Below, one piece after another: positions 42,332 to 51,050 of a stretch of DNA of 64,000 nucleotides. The DNA is taken from the NCBI GenBank assembly GCA_038243995.1, contig JBBRTV010000012.1, positions 84,978-148,977 of the forward strand, written 5' to 3'. Each line of letters opens with the position of its first letter. Within the stretch, counting starts at the first letter, position 1. The notes below the pieces were generated by a model. That model worked only from the letters and a program-made list of their open reading frames with translations, did not search any database and was not told the origin of the DNA. The DNA comes from Scleromatobacter sp038243995 (GTDB lineage Bacteria > Pseudomonadota > Gammaproteobacteria > Burkholderiales > Burkholderiaceae_C). The translations under genes and the position numbers were made by a program.

Positions 42332-42560
42332 GCTTCGCGCGCCGTCTTCGGACTTTTGCTTTATGAATTGCAGGCGCAGGCCTCATCGCCGGTTGCGGAG
42401 GAGGAGGTGGTGGAGGCCGCGCGGTGCCGCACGCACTAGGGGGCCCGGGAACCGGCCGGCGTGATTTCTGCCAGCATTCGGCTATGCAAGAACTGGCAGA
42501 TCGTCATGTTGGCGCGGGATCGGTCGAAGACTCGCCGATGCCCGCGACCTTCCCCTCATG
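42328..42560 (+). pseudogene. Lipoprotein remnant with an in-frame TGA in the signal peptide
   Basis: GTG 42328 has AGGGAG 6 bases upstream and overlaps the methyltransferase stop (GTGA). The frame reads MSFARRLRTFAL, then TGA (42364), then IAGAGLIAGC with seven Gly after the Cys (Cys codon at 42394). Apart from the stop this is a textbook lipoprotein signal with lipobox LIAGC. The frame stays open after it to TGA 42558, but no domain is recognisable. The lipoprotein is almost certainly not made. Confidence 0.65.
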
Positions 42561-44630
42561 AAAACCGAGCCGTCCCCAGGCCCGGATGCGCCCTCCGGGC
42601 GGATCTGGTCGACGCTCGCCGCGAGCCGGCGTTGGGGGGGCACGCTCTTCGCGCAGGTGTCGACGCTGGGCCTGGTCGTCGTCCTGGCGGGCCTGTGCGG
42701 ATTCGCGTTGTGGAGTTCCGGGTTCACCCGGCATGCCAGCGAGCGCGCGATCGAGTCGAGCCGGCTGGCGGAACACTATGCAGTGGCAGCCGCCGCCGTG
42801 GCGGCCGAGGAATCCCTGGAGCGCAAGTACCGGTTGGAGCCCGGCGCCGACGTCCGGCGTCGTTTCCAGGAGGCCTCGAAGGACTTGCTGGGCGCGCTCG
42901 CGACCGTGCGCCAGAGCGGGGGGCCGACGGACCGCGACGTCGTCGACAGGGTCGCCGCGGCCCACGCGCCCTACCTGCGCGCCGCCGACCGGATGTTCGA
43001 CGCCGTCGACCGCGCGGACGCCCGCGAGGTGCTGCGGATCGACCATGAGGAGGTCGACCCGCGCTTCGACGCCATCGTGGCGCTCGTGGGCGCGGCGACG
43101 GCCAGTCATCGCCGGCAGCAGATTGCCGCCCTGGCGGAGTTGCAGGCGCGGGAGCAGTTCAACGAATGGGCGACGCCGGCGACGTTCCTGGGTGGAATGG
43201 CGCTCGTGGTGTTGTTCTCCGGTGTGCTGCGTCGAACGCTCGGCCAACTCGACAGCCAGCGCCGCCAGGCGGTCCACGACGCGCTCCACGACGGCCTGAC
43301 CGGTCTTCCCAATCGAGCCTTGCTGGCCGACCGTTTCCACCAGGCGCTGCGCGCCAGTCGACGCGACGGCACGACCACCGGCCTGCTCGTGATCGACCTG
43401 GATCGGTTCAAGGAGGTCAACGACACGTTGGGCCACCACGTTGGCGACCAGTTGCTGGCGCGGATCGGGCCGAAGCTGGTGGGTGCCCTGCGCGACGTGG
43501 ACACGGTCGCGCGGCTCGGCGGCGACGAGTTCGCGGTGCTGCTGCCGAACGTGGGCAGCCTGGAGGGGGCGCTCGACACGGCCAGGCGCCTGCGCAAGGC
43601 GCTTGCCGAGCCCGTCCGGATCGAAGGGGTCGAACTGGACATCGATGCCAGCATCGGCGTCGTGATCTCGGGCAAGCATGGCGAGGACGCGCCCACGCTG
43701 CTGCAACATGCCGACGTGGCCATGTACGTGGCCAAGCAGCAGGGGCGGGGCGTCGTGGCCTACGATCCCGGAAGCGACGATCACTCGCCGGAACGTCTTT
43801 CCCTGCTCGGGCAACTGCGCCGCGGCATCGAACGCGGCGAGCTGTTCCTGCATTACCAGCCCAAGATCAGCCTGCACACCGGAGCGGTGACCGGCGTCGA
43901 GGCGCTGGCGCGCTGGCAGCACCCCGAACGCGGCCTGGTTTCCGCCAGCGACTTCATTTCCTGGGCCGAGCACACCGGACTGATCGGTCCGCTGACCGAT
44001 TGCGTCCTGAACCTGGCGCTTGCACAAGCCAGGGCCTGGGCAAGCGCCGGGCATCCCATCCCGATCGCCGTCAATGTCTCCGCACGCACGCTGCAGGACG
44101 ACGACTTCGCCAACAAGATCGCCGACCTGCTCGCGCTTCATGGCGTTCCCGCCGCGCTGCTGGAGGTCGAGGTCACCGAGTCGGCCGTGACGCTCGAACC
44201 CGAGCGGGCCAGCCGGGTGCTCAAGCACCTGCACGGGCTCGGCGTCCGGATCGCCATCGACGACTTCGGCGCCGGCTACACCAGCCTGGCCCAGCTGAAA
44301 CACTTGCCGATCAGCCAGCTCAAGATCGACAAGTCCTTCATCCTGACCCTGGGCAGCGACGACGACAGCGCCCTCATCGTCCGCAGCATGATCGACCTGG
44401 GCCACGGCCTGAACCTCGAGGTCGTCGCGGAAGGCGTCGAATCCGCGCAGGTGCTGGGGGTGCTCGCCGGCTACCGATGTGACATCGCACAGGGCTTTCA
44501 CGTGTGTCGCCCTGCACGCGCCGAAGACCTCATGCAGTGGTACCTGCGCCGCGCCGACGCGGGCGCCGCAGGCGTCGGCTCCCCGGATCCGGATCAGCCC
44601 TCGGCGCCCCCGCTTCCCGCGCGCGGGTGA
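42558..44630 (+). CDS. Membrane GGDEF-EAL protein (c-di-GMP synthesis/degradation)
   Basis: 690 aa. Two membrane helices (about 35-57 and 203-222) flank a ~145-residue helical periplasmic sensor. A GGDEF domain follows with intact RLGGDEFAVLL and the Mg-site FKEVNDTLGHHVGDQ, then an EAL domain with GVEALARWQHP, NVSARTLQD, EVTESAVTL and IDDFGAGYTS, all catalytic positions present. It can in principle make and cleave c-di-GMP. The periplasmic ligand is unknown. The start overlaps the stop of the lipoprotein remnant (ATGA). Confidence 0.95.
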   Translation: MKTEPSPGPDAPSGRIWSTLAASRRWGGTLFAQVSTLGLVVVLAGLCGFALWSSGFTRHASERAIESSRLAEHYAVAAAAVAAEESLERKYRLEPGADVRRRFQEASKDLLGALATVRQSGGPTDRDVVDRVAAAHAPYLRAADRMFDAVDRADAREVLRIDHEEVDPRFDAIVALVGAATASHRRQQIAALAELQAREQFNEWATPATFLGGMALVVLFSGVLRRTLGQLDSQRRQAVHDALHDGLTGLPNRALLADRFHQALRASRRDGTTTGLLVIDLDRFKEVNDTLGHHVGDQLLARIGPKLVGALRDVDTVARLGGDEFAVLLPNVGSLEGALDTARRLRKALAEPVRIEGVELDIDASIGVVISGKHGEDAPTLLQHADVAMYVAKQQGRGVVAYDPGSDDHSPERLSLLGQLRRGIERGELFLHYQPKISLHTGAVTGVEALARWQHPERGLVSASDFISWAEHTGLIGPLTDCVLNLALAQARAWASAGHPIPIAVNVSARTLQDDDFANKIADLLALHGVPAALLEVEVTESAVTLEPERASRVLKHLHGLGVRIAIDDFGAGYTSLAQLKHLPISQLKIDKSFILTLGSDDDSALIVRSMIDLGHGLNLEVVAEGVESAQVLGVLAGYRCDIAQGFHVCRPARAEDLMQWYLRRADAGAAGVGSPDPDQPSAPPLPARG

Positions 44631-44769
44631 CGCGACCGCGCCGGGCGCGGAGGCTGAACCCCGGGCGGGTCGAACCGGCGCGCAGGCGGCTGGGCTGCAC
44701 GAACGCGATGATGCGCTCCGACCGGCGCTACCATTCAAGTCCGACAGCATCTATCCGGGGGCAACCGCC

Positions 44770-45357
44770 ATGGCAACCGTGCGCGAAGGCAACAAGGGCG
44801 TCCTGCTGGTGGTCGACGTCCAGGTCGGCGTGATGAAAGAAGCGTGGGACGCGGATCGAATCGTCACGAATGTCGCGCTGGTCGTCGGGCGGGCCAGGGC
44901 CGAGGGCGTGCCGGTGATCTGGGTCCAGCACTCGGACGAGCACTTGCCCCTGGGCAGTCCGGAGTGGCAGTGGATGCCGGCGCTGGTTCCCGCTGACGGC
45001 GAACGCCTGATCCACAAGCATTTCAATTCGTCATTCGAGGAGACGGCGCTCGAAAAGGCGCTTGCGCACCTCGGCGCGAGCCACATCGTCCTGGCGGGGG
45101 CCGCCACCAACTGGTGCATCCGAGCCACGGCGTACGCTGCGCTCGACCGCGGCTACGACGTGACCCTCGTCGAGGACGCGCACACTACCGAGACGATGGT
45201 GCTCGAGAACGGCACCCGGATCGAGGCATCGTCCGTCATCCAGGAACTCGACATCGCGATGACCTGGCTGAGTTATCCCGGGCGCAAGAACGGCACGGCA
45301 CCCGCCGGGAAGGTGCGCTTTTCGTCCGCGGACGGCGCGAGCCCGCCGGCACATTGA
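44770..45357 (+). CDS. Isochorismatase-family cysteine hydrolase
   Basis: 195 aa. Triad features: Asp in LLVVDVQVGVM, Lys in LIHKHFNSSFEET, and nucleophile Cys in GAATNWCIRATAYAAL, with EDAHTTE after it. The family hydrolyses amides, ureides or vinyl ethers (nicotinamidase, N-carbamoyl hydrolases, isochorismatase). This length and motif set suits a nicotinamidase-like amidase, but the substrate cannot be read from sequence. Weak SD (GGGGGC). It follows the GGDEF-EAL gene by 139 bases. Confidence 0.88.
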   Translation: MATVREGNKGVLLVVDVQVGVMKEAWDADRIVTNVALVVGRARAEGVPVIWVQHSDEHLPLGSPEWQWMPALVPADGERLIHKHFNSSFEETALEKALAHLGASHIVLAGAATNWCIRATAYAALDRGYDVTLVEDAHTTETMVLENGTRIEASSVIQELDIAMTWLSYPGRKNGTAPAGKVRFSSADGASPPAH

Positions 45358-45442
45358 CGCGCCGCGCCGCGCCGGCATGCGTGCGATCGATTCGAGTCAA
45401 TAATCCCGACCTGAGTCATCTCCAGGGATAGTCCGGGTCATC

Positions 45443-45850
45443 ATGCTTGCAGACATTCTTGCCTTGTTCATCCACTGGGCCGTCATGGCGTTGTCGCTGT
45501 GGGCGGCCAGCCGTGTGTTCAAGGGGATCCGGTTCGCGGACACCAGGTCGCTGGTCATCTCCGCCCTGATGCTGGGCTTCGTCAACGCCTTCCTGCGACC
45601 ATTGCTGTTCGTGTTGACGCTGCCCTTGACGATCGTGACCCTGGGGCTCTTCCTCCTGATCCTCAATGCCTTGCTCCTGATCCTGGTGTCGAAGCTGGTC
45701 CGGGGCTTCAGCGTCTCCGGTTTCTGGACGGCCTTCTTCGCGAGCATCGTCATCTCGCTGCTGAGCCTCCTGTTCGGCGCCCTCCTGTTCGGCGGCGACG
45801 TGTCCTGGGTGTCGCCCCAGCCGATGCAGATGGAGCCGCGCTGGATATGA
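45443..45850 (+). CDS. Phage-holin-family (PF04020-type) membrane protein
   Basis: 135 aa with four hydrophobic segments: residues about 1-22, 35-55, 58-85 and 90-115. The pattern ALMLGFVNAFLRPLLFVLTL, LPLTIVTLGLFLLILNALLL and SVSGFWTAFFASIVISL matches the small four-helix membrane family named after mycobacterial phage holins. In most bacteria these are chromosomal proteins of unknown role, not phage genes. SD AGGGA. No phage genes are nearby. Confidence 0.88.
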   Translation: MLADILALFIHWAVMALSLWAASRVFKGIRFADTRSLVISALMLGFVNAFLRPLLFVLTLPLTIVTLGLFLLILNALLLILVSKLVRGFSVSGFWTAFFASIVISLLSLLFGALLFGGDVSWVSPQPMQMEPRWI

Positions 45851-45887
45851 GGGCAGGGCACGCGCGCTTCGCCGCGGCGGCGGCTGA

Positions 45888-46790
45888 GTGAACGGCGCGG
45901 AGCCCATGACGGTGTTCGGCGGGACGGTCAGCGCCTTCGTGGCGGAGCTGGACAGCGCCATCGACGCGCACCTGGCCTGGACGCGCCGCGTGCTCCGCTG
46001 CGCCGTGCTGCGCACGTTTCCCGGCGATGACGTCATGGCCCTCGATGCCCACTGCCGCTGCCGCTTCGGGCAGTGGTTCACCCAGCATCGCGAGACCTTC
46101 GAGGAAGTCGACGCGGACGTCGCGTCGCGGGTGTTCGACGAGCACCTGGAGATGCACGACGCGGTGCGCGCGCTCTGCAGCGACCTGATGGCGGCACGCC
46201 GCGGCAGCGCGTGCGACCTGGATCTGTTCGAGGCCCGGCAGTCCGCGCTCGTGGCCGACCTCGCCTACCTCAAGACCGAGGTGCTGGCGCGCTCGGCGCG
46301 CTTCGATCCGCTGACGGATCTGCCGCTGCGCTACGGACTGGAGGAAGAGTTCACGCGTTACCGGGCATTGGCCCGGCGCAACGCGCATGAACTGGTCGTC
46401 ATGATGGCCGACGTCGATCGCTTCAAGCGGGTCAACGATGCCCACGGCCACGCCGCAGGCGACCGGGCGCTGCGGCATGTGGCGAGCATCCTGCGCGCCC
46501 ACGCGCGCGCGGACGAGCCCGTGTTCCGCTACGGCGGCGAAGAGTTCCTCGTGCTCTTCAATGCCGTGGACGCGGCGGCGGCCGGCCACGCCGCGGATCG
46601 CCTGCTGCAAGCCCTGCGCGACGCCCCCCTGGAGCTGTCCGACGGCACGACGCTGCAGCTACGCATCAGCGCCGGCCTGGCGATCGTCGGGCCCGAGGAG
46701 TCGATGGCGACGGCCGTCGAGCGCGCCGATGCAGCGATGTACGCGGCCAAGCATGCGGGGCGCGACCGTTGGCTCTGGGGCGCGGGCTGA
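45888..46790 (+). CDS. DgcZ-like diguanylate cyclase with zinc-sensing CZB domain
   Basis: 300 aa, cytosolic. The N-terminal CZB four-helix domain has His28, Cys58, His86 and His90 in the spacing of E. coli DgcZ (YdeH), where they bind zinc and inhibit the enzyme. A GGDEF domain follows with an intact active site RYGGEEFLVLF and FKRVNDAHGHAAGDRAL. It should make c-di-GMP when zinc is low. I keep GTG 45888; ATG 45906 is an alternative lacking six residues. Convergent with the coiled-coil gene. Confidence 0.92.
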   Translation: MNGAEPMTVFGGTVSAFVAELDSAIDAHLAWTRRVLRCAVLRTFPGDDVMALDAHCRCRFGQWFTQHRETFEEVDADVASRVFDEHLEMHDAVRALCSDLMAARRGSACDLDLFEARQSALVADLAYLKTEVLARSARFDPLTDLPLRYGLEEEFTRYRALARRNAHELVVMMADVDRFKRVNDAHGHAAGDRALRHVASILRAHARADEPVFRYGGEEFLVLFNAVDAAAAGHAADRLLQALRDAPLELSDGTTLQLRISAGLAIVGPEESMATAVERADAAMYAAKHAGRDRWLWGAG

Positions 46791-46793
46791 GCA

Positions 46794-46810
46794 GCGCGGC
46801 CGGTCCGCGC
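46794..46810. terminator. Hairpin between convergent dgcZ-like and coiled-coil genes
   Basis: GCGCGG-CCGGT-CCGCGC, a 6-bp all-GC stem with a 5-base loop, just after the cyclase stop. It lies in the 88-base convergent gap. No T-run, so this is a modest candidate. Confidence 0.35.
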
Positions 46811-46878
46811 GGGCGGCGGCTGCCATCGGGGCGCGCGTCCGCCAGCGCCGCGATGCCGGCGCGCCGGTCCGGCCCGCA

Positions 46879-47163
46879 TCAGAGCTGGGACTTGAAGTAG
46901 TGGAACGAGTGCGTGAATGCGTCGCGCAGCTTGTCCATCTCGGCCACCGCGGCGTCCCACTTGTCTGCGCTCGCGGCCTTCAGGTCATCGAGCTTGGCCC
47001 CCGCCACCTTCGACTGGTGGCGCAATTTGACCATTTCCTCTTCGTACCTGGAGCGCGCGTCCGCCTTGGCTTCCTTGGCGCTGGCTTCCACCTTGCTCAT
47101 CTGGGCGTTCAGCTCGTCGAGCTGGGTCTTCATCCTGGCGATGTACTCGTCGCGTTTGGTCAT
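46879..47163 (-). CDS. Small coiled-coil protein
   Basis: 94 aa, almost entirely helical and charged: MTKRDEYIARMKTQLDELNA, then heptad-like ADARSRYEEEMVKLRHQSK and MDKLRDAFTHSFHYFKSQL. No Cys, no signal peptide. Similar short coiled-coil proteins occur widely near stress genes, but no function is established that I can name. A GGAG motif precedes the ATG. It lies 157 bases upstream of nothing on its strand, so it is probably monocistronic. Confidence 0.75.
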   Translation of the reverse strand: MTKRDEYIARMKTQLDELNAQMSKVEASAKEAKADARSRYEEEMVKLRHQSKVAGAKLDDLKAASADKWDAAVAEMDKLRDAFTHSFHYFKSQL

Positions 47164-47320
47164 GTCGGGCTCCTTGGGTTGACGGCCACCCGGCGAGGCC
47201 TGGCGGCATGCGCCACCGTAGCGCCGCGGGAGCAGCCGGTCTGTGCGCTGGCATACGTTGCGATGCCCGCGCGCCGGCCTGCCGTCCAGTGGCCGGCGCG
47301 CCGTTCACCGGTTGGCCAAC

Positions 47321-48034
47321 TCAGCGTTTCTCGCCCCGCGGGTCGACCGAACCCAGGCCGGAGATAGCCGGCCTCACCTTCGGCTGACCCCAGTAGCGGA
47401 TATGGCCGGCACCGGAGATGTCGACGTCCAGGGTGTCGTCGACCCAGAGTTCCGCGTTGCCCACCCCGCTGATCGAGACGCGGGCGCTGCCGACGCGCAG
47501 CTGATCGGCCGTGATCTTGCCTTTGCCGGACACGCTCAGGCGGAGCTGGGCGGCCTTGCCCGCCAGCTGCCCCTCGCCGGCGCCGGAGATGTCGAAGTCG
47601 AGCTGGCCGACGTTCAGGTCGTCCAGGCGCACCAGTCCGGAGCCGGCGATGTCGATGGACAGCTGCGGGCTCGCGATCGGCCCGGCCGCGATCAAGTCGC
47701 CCGCGCCGGAGAGCGTGATCCGGCGCACGTTGCGCATGCGCACGTCGACCTGCGCCTTGCCGCTGTTCCAGAATTTCCACCCGCCAGGCAGGCTGATCTT
47801 CATGCGGTTGCCGACCCTGCGGACGGCGGCGCCGGCCTGCGTCGACGCGTCGCCGGCCACGAAGACTTCGTCGCGATCGCCCTGGCTGAGCCGCACCTGG
47901 CCCGCGCCCTCGACTTCGAGCTGGTCGAACGCGCCGGGCGCGTAGAGCCGGCCTTCGGGCGCCTGCGCGAGGGCGCCTGCGCACGCCACGGCGAGCGCGA
48001 CGGCGACGAGGCGGCGAATGCGGTGCTGCTTCAT
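47321..48034 (-). CDS. Exported GIN-domain (DUF2807) protein
   Basis: 237 aa with signal peptide MKQHRIRRLVAVALAVACAG... ending near ALA. The mature protein is a beta-helix-like repeat fold with successive ISGAG-type turns: LSGAGDLIAAG, DIAGSGLVRL, DISGAGEGQLAG, SVSGKGKITA, SISGVGNAEL, DISGAGHIRYWG. This matches the head-GIN domain, an envelope protein family. It overlaps the response-regulator gene by 4 bases (ATGA), so it is the third gene of the LytS/LytTR operon and may be its effector in the envelope. Confidence 0.9.
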   Translation of the reverse strand: MKQHRIRRLVAVALAVACAGALAQAPEGRLYAPGAFDQLEVEGAGQVRLSQGDRDEVFVAGDASTQAGAAVRRVGNRMKISLPGGWKFWNSGKAQVDVRMRNVRRITLSGAGDLIAAGPIASPQLSIDIAGSGLVRLDDLNVGQLDFDISGAGEGQLAGKAAQLRLSVSGKGKITADQLRVGSARVSISGVGNAELWVDDTLDVDISGAGHIRYWGQPKVRPAISGLGSVDPRGEKR

Positions 48035-48777
48035 ATCGATTGCTCTCTCAGCTTCCTGGAAACTTCGCGGTTGGCGGTGATGAAGGTGCCGTCGGTCATC
48101 TGCGCGACGAGCTGCGAGTTCTCGTCGGGCGTCATCGCCTCGACGAAGTCGAGGTTGACGATGCAGCTGCGGTGCAGCTTCAGGAAGCGCGCGGGATCCA
48201 GCCGCTGCTCGAAGCTGGCGATGGGCAGCCGCACCAGGAAGCTGCGGCCCTTGCTGACCAGCGCCGTGTATTTGGTGTCGGAGCGCAGGTACTCGATGGC
48301 GTCGACGTGGATCGGGAAGATCCTGCCCTGGTCGCGCACCAGCACGCGCGTCATCGGTTCGCCGGCGGGCGCCCGCAGCGCGTCGATCGCCGGGCCCAGC
48401 GCGGGTGCCGCCGACTGCAGGGCGTGGTCGACCGCCTCGACCAGGCGCTCGCGCGAGAAGGGCTTGAGCAGGTAGTCGACCGCGTGCAGCTCGAAAGCCG
48501 CCAGCGCGTGCTCGTCGTAGGCGGTGGTGAAGATCACGGCTGGCGCGCGGTCGTCGTCCGCCAGCGCCTCGAGCACCTGCAGGCCCGTCAGGCCCGGCAT
48601 CTGGATGTCCATCAGCACGAGGTGCGGGCGCAACGCGCGGATCTGCGCGAGGGCCGTCTCGCCATCGGCGCAGGTGGCGACGAGCGCCAGGCGCGGCATC
48701 TGCGCGATCCAGTCGGCCAGCGCTGCGGCGGCCAGCGGTTCGTCTTCGGCGATCAGGACGCGGGCGCGGTCGTTCAT
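48031..48777 (-). CDS. LytTR-family response regulator
   Basis: 248 aa. The receiver domain has Asp57 as phosphoacceptor in LVLMDIQMPG, with FTTAYDEHALAAFELHAVDY and LLKPFS completing it. The C-terminal LytTR DNA-binding domain (about 145-245) shows IEYLRSDTKYTALVSKGRSF, FLKLHRSCIVNLDFV and the terminal ITANREVSRKLRE. It is the partner of the histidine kinase encoded just upstream (4-base overlap). Targets may include its own operon. Confidence 0.94.
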   Translation of the reverse strand: MNDRARVLIAEDEPLAAAALADWIAQMPRLALVATCADGETALAQIRALRPHLVLMDIQMPGLTGLQVLEALADDDRAPAVIFTTAYDEHALAAFELHAVDYLLKPFSRERLVEAVDHALQSAAPALGPAIDALRAPAGEPMTRVLVRDQGRIFPIHVDAIEYLRSDTKYTALVSKGRSFLVRLPIASFEQRLDPARFLKLHRSCIVNLDFVEAMTPDENSQLVAQMTDGTFITANREVSRKLREQSI

Positions 48778-49880
48778 TGCGGGATCCAGAGGTCGACGCG
48801 AAAGCCGGCATCCGGCGCCGTGCGTACTTGCATCCGTGCGCGGCCGTCGTAGTCGAGGGCGAAACGGCGCTTCAGGGCGGCCAGGCCGATGCCGCGGTGC
48901 GCGAATGCGCCGTCGTCGTCGAGCTGCGCCGGGTCGCAGCCGGGGCCGTCGTCCTCGACGCAGAGTTCGAGGCCCTGGTTCGTTGCATCGCGGCCGCTGC
49001 GGATGCGGATGCGGCCGCCGCGCACGCGCGGTGCAACGCCGTGCTGGATGCTGTTCTCGACGAGCGGCTGCAGGCTCAGCGGCGGGATCTCGTCGTCCAG
49101 CGTGCCCGGGTCGAGCTGCCAGTCGACCTGCAGGCGCGCGCCCAGGCGCAGGCCTTCCAGCGCGAGATAGTCGCGCACGAACTCGATCTCCTCTCCCAGC
49201 GGCACGCGATCGGCGGCGCTGCGCTGGGTGTCGAGCACGTAGCGCAGCATGCCGGAAAACCGCATCAGGGCCGCCTCGGCGGCCTGCGCGTCCTTGCGCG
49301 TCAGCGCGATCAGCGAATTGAGCGTGTTGAACAGGAAATGCGGGTTGAGCTTGCCGCTGATCGCCGCCAGCTCGGCGCGCGCCAGCGCCGACTCGGCCTG
49401 CGCCGCGGCGAGGGCGGAGGCGCGCGCGCGGCGCGTCTGCAGCACGGCGGTGAAGCCAGTCGCGATGGCTGCGTACACCACCACGCCCCAGATCGCGCGC
49501 CAGAGCACCGTCTGCGCCAGCATCGCCCCCGCGTGCGCTGCGCCGTACAGCAGCCACGAGGCCGTGAAGTCGAGCAGCTGCCAGAGCGCCCCGAACAGGA
49601 GTGCCGCGGCGACATGCCCGGCCAGCACGGTGGCCGCCCCACGTTCGCGCCGTTGCAGCAGGCGCACCCACGGAAAGACGCCCGCGCCCAGCAGCATCGG
49701 CGCCCACAGGCCGAGCGTGGCCTGGTAGACCGCCTCCCAGAGCTGCCACAGCCCGCGCTGGAACTCGGCCCCGGCCAGCACGTAGAGCAACCAGGCCAGC
49801 AGGCAGCCGCCGCCGTAGGCGAGCCATAGCCGGCGGTCGCTGGCAGGCTCGGGCAGGGGGAGGGCGATCGTCGCTGGCAT
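48774..49880 (-). CDS. LytS/YehU-type sensor histidine kinase
   Basis: 368 aa. Four membrane helices occupy about residues 20-150 with no large periplasmic loop. A short coiled coil leads to the His_kinase domain with phosphoacceptor His181 in LNPHFLFNTLNSL. The ATP-binding domain has LQPLVENSIQHG and DDGPG. This is the LytS/AlgZ branch. It is the first gene of the operon kinase-regulator-GIN protein. The signal is probably sensed in the membrane. Confidence 0.93.
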   Translation of the reverse strand: MPATIALPLPEPASDRRLWLAYGGGCLLAWLLYVLAGAEFQRGLWQLWEAVYQATLGLWAPMLLGAGVFPWVRLLQRRERGAATVLAGHVAAALLFGALWQLLDFTASWLLYGAAHAGAMLAQTVLWRAIWGVVVYAAIATGFTAVLQTRRARASALAAAQAESALARAELAAISGKLNPHFLFNTLNSLIALTRKDAQAAEAALMRFSGMLRYVLDTQRSAADRVPLGEEIEFVRDYLALEGLRLGARLQVDWQLDPGTLDDEIPPLSLQPLVENSIQHGVAPRVRGGRIRIRSGRDATNQGLELCVEDDGPGCDPAQLDDDGAFAHRGIGLAALKRRFALDYDGRARMQVRTAPDAGFRVDLWIPQ

Positions 49881-50145
49881 GGCGCCATGGTAAGGATTCG
49901 CCGCCGCAGCCGGTGGGCCGCGTCGACCAAGCGCCGGAATCCGCGACCGGGATGCGGCTGGGCGCGCTGGCGCGTGCCTGCGTCCGCGCGGCCGGAGGGT
50001 CGCCGGCCGCGGGGCGCGCAGCGATATTGCCGGGGGCGCCGTTCGGTAAACTCCGACGCGTCCGTCCCGGGCTCGCCTTGCCCGCCGGGAACCCGCCGTC
50101 GGCGCGTTCCCGCCCTCGCTTCCTGCCGCATGCCGGCACATCTCC

Positions 50146-50808
50146 ATGCCCGACGATCCCGTGCCCACCTTTACCGTCCTGTCCGTCAACTCGGGCCGAC
50201 CCGCCCGCCTGCGTGTGGGCAACAGGGAGACGGTGACGGGCATCTACAAGGAGCCAATCGCGACAGCGGTGGACGTGGGCGTCGCCGGCATCGCGGACGA
50301 CACCATCGGCGACCCCGTCCACCACGGCGGGCCCGACCAGGCGCTGTACCTGTTCAGCGCCGAAGACGCCGCCTGGTGGTCGCAACGCCTGGCGCGCGCC
50401 ATCCCGCCGGGCTTCTTCGGCGAGAACCTCACCCTCGACCGCTTCTGGCCCGAGCCGCGGGTCGGCGATCGCCTGCAGATCGCCGGCCTGCAGCTGGAGA
50501 TCACCTTTCCCCGCATTCCCTGCGCCACGCTGGCGGCGCGCGTCGGCGACCCCACCTTCGTGAAGGCCTACGTCGCGGCGAATCGTCCGGGGCTGTATGC
50601 GCGCGTCCTGCGTCCCGGCCTGCTGCGCGCGGGCGCCCCGGGCACGGTGCGACCGGCGCCGTCCACGCACCCGACGACGCGCGCGTTGTTCGACTGCTGG
50701 CACCAGGCGCCGCGCGATCCACGCTTCCTCGAGGCGGCGCTCGCCTCGCCCCTCGGCGACCGGCCGCGCGCGAAGCTCGAGCACTGGCTGGGTCTCGCAT
50801 CGGCCTGA
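50146..50808 (+). CDS. MOSC-domain protein (YiiM-like)
   Basis: 220 aa. The MOSC beta-barrel is seen in GIADDTIGDPVHHGGPDQALY, GFFGENLTL and the region RIPCATLAARVG with the conserved Cys. YiiM-like proteins bind molybdenum cofactor and reduce N-hydroxylated compounds such as 6-N-hydroxylaminopurine. The last ~60 residues are the usual 3-alpha extension. No signal peptide. It shares no operon with the Moco enzyme at 22.5 kb. Confidence 0.87.
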   Translation: MPDDPVPTFTVLSVNSGRPARLRVGNRETVTGIYKEPIATAVDVGVAGIADDTIGDPVHHGGPDQALYLFSAEDAAWWSQRLARAIPPGFFGENLTLDRFWPEPRVGDRLQIAGLQLEITFPRIPCATLAARVGDPTFVKAYVAANRPGLYARVLRPGLLRAGAPGTVRPAPSTHPTTRALFDCWHQAPRDPRFLEAALASPLGDRPRAKLEHWLGLASA

Positions 50809-51050
50809 GCGGCGGCGGGCGTCAGTCCTGCACCGCCGCCGTCGGCGCCCGCGGCGCGCCCGCCGCACGCCGCTGCACGCCGCGCCTCGAGCAGCGCGCG
50901 CGACGATGCGCTGCGGCTCATCGCCGAGACGCTGGATCATCCCCAGCATCCGCACGCGACCGTGATGCAGGCCGCCGGCGCGCGGCAGTAGCCACCGCCG
51001 GGCGCGCCACGGATCTGCAAGAATTCCCCCAACCCGACACCGCCCAGCCG

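Noticed and set aside
42364..42366. Selenocysteine at the in-frame TGA of the lipoprotein remnant
   Set aside because: A selenocysteine inside a hydrophobic signal peptide makes no sense, and no SECIS-like hairpin was evident after the codon.
45443..45850. Prophage signal from the 'phage holin' family protein
   Set aside because: This family is a common chromosomal membrane protein; there are no phage structural, lysis or integrase genes around it.
50809..51050. Short frame (ASSSARDDALRLIAETLDHP...) between the MOSC and dehydrogenase genes
   Set aside because: The peptide looks protein-like but has no start codon with an SD and no recognised family; too short to support.
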